A stretch of 64,000 nucleotides of DNA from an uncultured Bacilli bacterium (GTDB lineage: Bacteria; Bacillota_I; Bacilli_A; RF39; UBA660), in NCBI GenBank assembly GCA_947632115.1, contig CANROB010000005.1, forward strand, positions 1-64,000. The letters are read 5' to 3'. Shown here piece by piece: positions 59,234 through 64,000 of this stretch. The first letter of the stretch is position 1. Each line of letters begins with the position of its first letter. The notes beneath the pieces are model-generated. The model worked only from the letters and a program-made list of their open reading frames with translations. It had not been told where the DNA came from and did no database searches. Position numbers and translations under genes: made by a program.

Positions 59234-61834
59234 ATGGAAGAAAATGAAAAAGAAGAATTAGAAGAATTAGAAGGGGAAGAGAAAGAAGAAATAAATTCTA
59301 CAGAAGACCTTAGTGCTTTAGTAGAAGATTCTCACTTTAATGGTTATTTTCATGAAAGAGATCGTCTAGCTGAAAATAATATTGTGAATGAGGTAGAAAC
59401 TTCCTTTTTGGAATATTCTATGAGTGTTATTGCTTCTCGTGCTTTACCAGATTTAAGGGATGGTTTAAAGCCAGTTCACAGAAGAATTTTATGGTCTATG
59501 TATGAATCAGGATATACACCTGATAAACCTCATAGAAAATCAGCAACTACTGTAGGATATGTTATGGGTCATTACCACCCACATGGGGATTCTTCTATTT
59601 ATGAAGCCATGGTTCGTATGGCTCAAGATTTTAACCAACGGTATTTATTAATTGATGGCCATGGAAACTTCGGTAATATCGAAGGTGATGGCGCAGCAGC
59701 TATGCGTTATACCGAATCTCGTCTTTCTAAAATATCTCTTGAATTATTAAGAGATATCAATAAAGAAACCGTAGATTTTGATCCAAACTTTGATGAAACC
59801 GTGAAAGAACCAAGAGTATTACCATCTAGATTTCCAAATATTTTGGTAAATGGTACAATGGGTATTGCTGTAGGTATGGCAACCAATATTCCTCCTCATA
59901 ATTTAGGAGAAGTTATTGATGGTTGTATTGCTTATATTGATAACCCTGATATCGATACAGCAGGTTTAATGAAGCATATTAAAGGTCCAGATTTTCCAAC
60001 AGGTGGTATTATTCTTGGAAATTCTGGAATTAAACAAGCTTATGAAACCGGTAGGGGAACTATTACGATTCGTAGTAGAGCTTCTATTGAAGAAATTAAT
60101 GGACACAATTGTATTGTTGTAACGGAAGTACCATATGGCATTAATACCATGGAATTAAAGAATAAAGTAGCGGAACTTGTTCATAATAAAGTTATTGATG
60201 GTATTGCGGATTACCACACTGATTTAAAAGATGGCGTAAAGATAACAATTACGCTTAGAAAAGATGCTAATCCACAAGTTGTTTTAAACAATTTATACAA
60301 GCATACTGCTTTCCAAGTAAATTATGGAATTATTTTCTTGATGCTAGATGGATTAACGCCTAAGACATTACCATTAAAAGCAGTTATTTCTAAATATATT
60401 GATCATCAAAAAGAGGTTATTATTAGAAGAACTCGCTTTGATTTAAAGAAATCAGAAGCACGTGTACATATTTTAGAGGGATATAAGATTGCTCTTGATA
60501 ATATTGATGAAGTTATTAAGATTATTAGAGAATCTGAAACAGATGAAGTGGCTCGAGATGCCTTAATGAATCGCTTTGGTTTAACAGAAATTCAAGCAAA
60601 TAGTATTTTAGAGTTACGTTTAAAGAGATTAACTGGCCTAGAACGAGCTAAGATTGAGGATGAACTTACTTCTTTACTTCAATTAATTGAAGAATTAAAG
60701 AGTATTTTAGCAAGTGAACAAAAAGTACTTGATATTATTAAAAATGAAATGCTTGAAATTAAAAATAAATATTCTGATGAAAGAAGAACTTCTATTGATA
60801 TGACAGCTATTGATTATATTGATGATGAATCTTTAATTCCAGTAGAAGATATTATTGTTACTTTAACAAATAAAGGATATATCAAGAGAATTACTAGTGA
60901 TACTTACAAGACACAAAATAGAGGTGGCGTAGGTATCAAAGGTATGACTACTAATGAGGAAGATTTTGTTGAAAAATTAGTGTCTCTAACAACTCATGAT
61001 TACTTATTATTCTTTACCAATAAAGGAAGAGTATATCGTATGAAAGGGTATGAAGTACCATTATTTAATAGACAATCTAAAGGACTTCCTATCGTTAATC
61101 TTCTTCAACTAGAAAAAGAAGAAGTTGTAAAATCCCTATTGAAGATAGAAGTAGATGATGAAAATAAATACCTAGTCTTCTGTACTCGAAATGGATTAAT
61201 TAAGAGAACCAATATTAGTGAATTTGATAATATTCGTAACAGTGGAAAGATTGCCATTTCTCTAAAAGATGACGATGAATTGTTGGATGTTAAGAAAACT
61301 AATGGTGAAAATGAGATTTTAATTGCAAGTTCTAATGGTCGTATGATTCGCTTTAAAGAATCTGAAGTTAGAATTATGGGTAGAACTGCTTCTGGAGTAC
61401 GAGGAATTGAAGTAGGCGATGGCGTTGCTGTAGGTATTGAAGTAGCTATAGATAATGAATCTGTACTAGTAGTTACTGAAAATGGTTATGGAAAACAAAC
61501 TAAAATTGATGAATATCGTATGACTCATAGAGGTAGCAAAGGTGTAAAAGCACTTAATGTTACAGAGAAAAATGGAAATATTGTTGATTTTAAACTTGTT
61601 CATGGTGATGAAGATTTAATGATTATGACAGATAGCGGTATTATCATTCGATTACCAATTGAACAAATTAGTTCAACAGGAAGAGTTGCTCAAGGAGTAA
61701 AACTAATTAACTTAAAAGATAATCAAAAGGTAAGTACTGTTACCCTTTTAGCAAAAGAAGAATCTGTTGAAGAGGAATCTTCTGAAACTTCTAATGAAGC
61801 AGTAGAATCTACAAAGGAAGAAAGTGAAGAATAA
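59234..61834 (+). CDS. gyrA: DNA gyrase subunit A
   Basis: [41 protein letters not shown], GyrA-box-like [10 protein letters not shown]. Confidence 0.98.
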   Translation: MEENEKEELEELEGEEKEEINSTEDLSALVEDSHFNGYFHERDRLAENNIVNEVETSFLEYSMSVIASRALPDLRDGLKPVHRRILWSMYESGYTPDKPHRKSATTVGYVMGHYHPHGDSSIYEAMVRMAQDFNQRYLLIDGHGNFGNIEGDGAAAMRYTESRLSKISLELLRDINKETVDFDPNFDETVKEPRVLPSRFPNILVNGTMGIAVGMATNIPPHNLGEVIDGCIAYIDNPDIDTAGLMKHIKGPDFPTGGIILGNSGIKQAYETGRGTITIRSRASIEEINGHNCIVVTEVPYGINTMELKNKVAELVHNKVIDGIADYHTDLKDGVKITITLRKDANPQVVLNNLYKHTAFQVNYGIIFLMLDGLTPKTLPLKAVISKYIDHQKEVIIRRTRFDLKKSEARVHILEGYKIALDNIDEVIKIIRESETDEVARDALMNRFGLTEIQANSILELRLKRLTGLERAKIEDELTSLLQLIEELKSILASEQKVLDIIKNEMLEIKNKYSDERRTSIDMTAIDYIDDESLIPVEDIIVTLTNKGYIKRITSDTYKTQNRGGVGIKGMTTNEEDFVEKLVSLTTHDYLLFFTNKGRVYRMKGYEVPLFNRQSKGLPIVNLLQLEKEEVVKSLLKIEVDDENKYLVFCTRNGLIKRTNISEFDNIRNSGKIAISLKDDDELLDVKKTNGENEILIASSNGRMIRFKESEVRIMGRTASGVRGIEVGDGVAVGIEVAIDNESVLVVTENGYGKQTKIDEYRMTHRGSKGVKALNVTEKNGNIVDFKLVHGDEDLMIMTDSGIIIRLPIEQISSTGRVAQGVKLINLKDNQKVSTVTLLAKEESVEEESSETSNEAVESTKEESEE

Positions 61835-61850
61835 TCACTTTCTTTTCTTT
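61820..61850 (+). terminator. gyrA terminator
   Basis: GAAAGTGA-agaataa-TCACTTTC-TTTTCTTTT. Confidence 0.7.
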
Positions 61851-61866
61851 TGTTTCACGTGAAACG
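61851..61866. other. parS: parS site 1
   Basis: TGTTTCACGTGAAACG, 15/16 match to the parS consensus TGTTTCACGTGAAACA. Confidence 0.93.
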
Positions 61867-61874
61867 GATAAACT

Positions 61875-61908
61875 AGTTGCATTTTTTTATAAAATAAGCT
61901 ATATTATG
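61875..61908 (+). promoter_or_regulatory. SRP RNA promoter
   Basis: TTGCAT-N17-TATATT, ~6-8 nt upstream of the RNA. Confidence 0.75.
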
Positions 61909-61910
61909 TA

Positions 61911-61989
61911 GTAGCACAACACCCACACTCGAACCAGGTCAGGACCGGAAGGTAGCATCCTTAAGAGCCTCTGAGTGTGTGTGCTTTTT
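61911..61989 (+). ncRNA. ffs: Small bacterial SRP RNA (4.5S-like)
   Basis: GCACAACACCCACACTC...CCAGGTCAGGACCGGAAGGTAGCATCCTTAAGAGCC...GAGTGTGTGTGC plus T-tract; conserved GGTCAGG/GGAAGGTAGCA apical core. Confidence 0.95.
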
Positions 61990-61990
61990 T

Positions 61991-62006
61991 TGTTTCACGT
62001 GAAACA
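61991..62006. other. parS: parS site 2
   Basis: TGTTTCACGTGAAACA, perfect 16-bp consensus. Confidence 0.96.
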
Positions 62007-62019
62007 AGCAGGAGATTAT

Positions 62020-62490
62020 ATGAATAAATATATGCAAATGGCTTTAAAAGAAGCTCAAAAATCTTTACAATTAGATGAAGTTCCGGTAGGTGCTGTTATT
62101 GTTTATCAAGATAAAATTATTGCTAAAGCTCATAATTTAAAGGAACATAGTAAAAATGCAATTGCTCATGCAGAAATACTAGCAATTGAGAAAGCCTGTA
62201 AAAAAATAGGAGATTGGCGACTTAATGAATGTACGATGTATGTGACACTAGAACCTTGCCTAATGTGTGCAGGAGCAATGATACAGTGTCGTTTAGGACA
62301 TCTTGTTTATGCAGCTTCTAATTCTAAATTTGGATATGTTGAAAGTATTGATCAAATATTAAATAATTCTAAGAATAATCATATTGTAAAAGTAGAAAAA
62401 GAAGAAAATGAAGAATGCTTAAAATTGCTCCAGTCTTTCTTCCAAAAAAAAAGAAAATCACCTTTAAATTCTAATGCAAACAGTGTATAA
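62020..62490 (+). CDS. tadA: tRNA-specific adenosine deaminase
   Basis: MALKEAQKSLQLDEVPVGAVIVYQDKIIAKAHN, AHAEILAI, TLEPCLMCAGAM. ATG 62020 with SD GGAG; the ORF-track start at 61975 lies in the SRP RNA. Confidence 0.96.
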   Translation: MNKYMQMALKEAQKSLQLDEVPVGAVIVYQDKIIAKAHNLKEHSKNAIAHAEILAIEKACKKIGDWRLNECTMYVTLEPCLMCAGAMIQCRLGHLVYAASNSKFGYVESIDQILNNSKNNHIVKVEKEENEECLKLLQSFFQKKRKSPLNSNANSV

Positions 62491-62514
62491 TAAAGTTAGT
62501 AGAGAAGGTGAAGA

Positions 62515-64000
62515 ATGTACCAAGCATTATATCGAAAATATAGACCAAAAAACTTTGATGATGTAGTGGGACAAGAAGTTATTATTAAAACGCTCACCAA
62601 TGCTATCAAATATGATAAAGTAAGTCATGCTTATCTTTTTACGGGCCCTCGTGGAACGGGAAAGACAAGTATTGCTAAAATTTATGCTAAAATTTTAAAT
62701 TGCGAACATTTAGATGGTTTAAAACCTTGTGAACAATGTATTTCTTGTTCACAAATTAATAATAATCAAAATATTGATGTTATTGAAATTGATGCTGCTT
62801 CTAATAATGGTGTAGATGAAATTAGAGAAATTCGTAATAAAATAGGTCTTGTGCCTTCTAATAGCAAATATAAAATTTACATTATTGATGAAGTGCATAT
62901 GCTTACCAATCAAGCCTTTAATGCTTTACTTAAAACACTAGAGGAGCCACCAAGCCACATTATATTTATTTTTGCCACGACCGAGCCACATAAAATACCA
63001 AGAACAATTCTTTCACGATGCCAACGTTTTGATTTTAAAAAAATCAGTACGAAACAAATCGTTGACCGTTTAAAACATATTACTGAAATTGAAAAAATTA
63101 AAATAACAGAAGATGCATTAAATGAAATTGCTGTCTTATCAGATGGCGGACTTCGTGATTCTATTGGTATGTTAGATCAAGCCGTATCTTATTCTGGAGA
63201 AGAAATTACTTTAAAAGATATTCATGATATTAATGGAACGGTTGATCGAGAAGAAATTCAACTCCTTTTAAAATCTGTTTTTGAAAAAAATATGGTTACT
63301 ATCTTAGAAAAAATAGAACAATATGAAGAGCAAGGAAAAAACATTGTTAAAATCACACAGGAAATGATTGAAGAATTAAAAAATATTATTCTATATAGAA
63401 ATGTTCCTAATTTTTTTGAAGAGTCAATAGAATATTATGAAAATGTCAAAGATATTGTAAACAATACACAAATATATCATTATATTCACTCCCTATCAGA
63501 ACTGGTAGGAAATATGAAAAACTCTAGTAATAATAAGATATTATTGGAAATCGAACTAATTAAAATGGTTACGGAAAAGCAAGAAGAAATACCAGACTCT
63601 ATACAAACTCCTGTTAAACAAACGACAGAAGAAAACAAGAAAAACACAACTAAAGAACAAGAAAAGGTAAAAGAAGTGGTAATAGAAAGCCCGAAAGAAA
63701 CAAAAACTTCTTCTGCACCAAAAATTGATTTTTCTTCTACTTTATCGAAAGAATCTCTTGAACAATTAGAAACATTAAAGAAAATTCGAATTCATAATTC
63801 TTTAGTCTCTGTTTCACAGAAAAATAGAAATGCATTCAAAGAAAAATTAGAAGATCTAAAAGAATTGCTAATGAATCCAGATTATAGTAAATTAATTTCC
63901 TTATTATTTGATGGAGAATTAAAAGTCATCAGCGATAAAAATATGATTTTTGTTTATAAAACTAATTTATTAGCAGAAGCATTTAATTTAGAATTATTAG
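62515..64000 (+). CDS. dnaX: DNA polymerase III subunit gamma/tau (runs off window end)
   Basis: MYQALYRKYRPKNFDDVVGQE, FTGPRGTGKTSIAKIYAKILNC, IIDEVHMLTNQAFNALLKTLEEPPSHIIFIFATTEPHKIPRTILSRCQRFDF. Confidence 0.97.
   Translation, partial: MYQALYRKYRPKNFDDVVGQEVIIKTLTNAIKYDKVSHAYLFTGPRGTGKTSIAKIYAKILNCEHLDGLKPCEQCISCSQINNNQNIDVIEIDAASNNGVDEIREIRNKIGLVPSNSKYKIYIIDEVHMLTNQAFNALLKTLEEPPSHIIFIFATTEPHKIPRTILSRCQRFDFKKISTKQIVDRLKHITEIEKIKITEDALNEIAVLSDGGLRDSIGMLDQAVSYSGEEITLKDIHDINGTVDREEIQLLLKSVFEKNMVTILEKIEQYEEQGKNIVKITQEMIEELKNIILYRNVPNFFEESIEYYENVKDIVNNTQIYHYIHSLSELVGNMKNSSNNKILLEIELIKMVTEKQEEIPDSIQTPVKQTTEENKKNTTKEQEKVKEVVIESPKETKTSSAPKIDFSSTLSKESLEQLETLKKIRIHNSLVSVSQKNRNAFKEKLEDLKELLMNPDYSKLISLLFDGELKVISDKNMIFVYKTNLLAEAFNLELL

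Noticed and set aside
61975-62019. Extended N-terminus of TadA (MCVLFLFHVKQAGDY) from ORF track
   Set aside because: It would start within the SRP RNA/terminator and be translated across parS; ATG 62020 has a proper SD.

Overview
This 64 kb window is the chromosomal replication-origin region of an AT-rich, low-GC Firmicutes (Bacilli-like, probably gut-associated) bacterium. Genes on the minus strand fill the left arm up to rpmH (~52.48 kb). The bipartite oriC follows (~52.5-52.87 kb plus the dnaA-dnaN gap), then plus-strand genes dnaA, dnaN, a ComK-like gene, recF, gyrB, gyrA, SRP RNA, tadA and dnaX. The left arm holds rpmH-rnpA-yidC-jag, pta, mnmE, mnmG-rsmG, a Noc-like ParB paralogue, uvrB-lgt-yvcK-whiA, rplI-dnaB-walJ-rlmH, spoIIR, fba, murA, rpmE, typA, and parA/parB. 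Unexplained or unusual items are: a ComK-like gene between dnaN and recF; a putative ~300-nt structured RNA at ~8.15-8.46 kb; a 1329-aa solenoid-like protein with two small partners; an overlapping HipA/PI3K-like kinase and metallophosphoesterase pair; a Noc-like protein with a very long Pro-rich linker; two perfect or near-perfect parS sites flanking the SRP RNA gene; and variant DnaA boxes (TTATGCACA) that coincide with a substitution in the DnaA box-recognition motif. No CRISPR array, transposon, prophage, rRNA or tRNA was seen. All family names come from reading the translations, with no database search.
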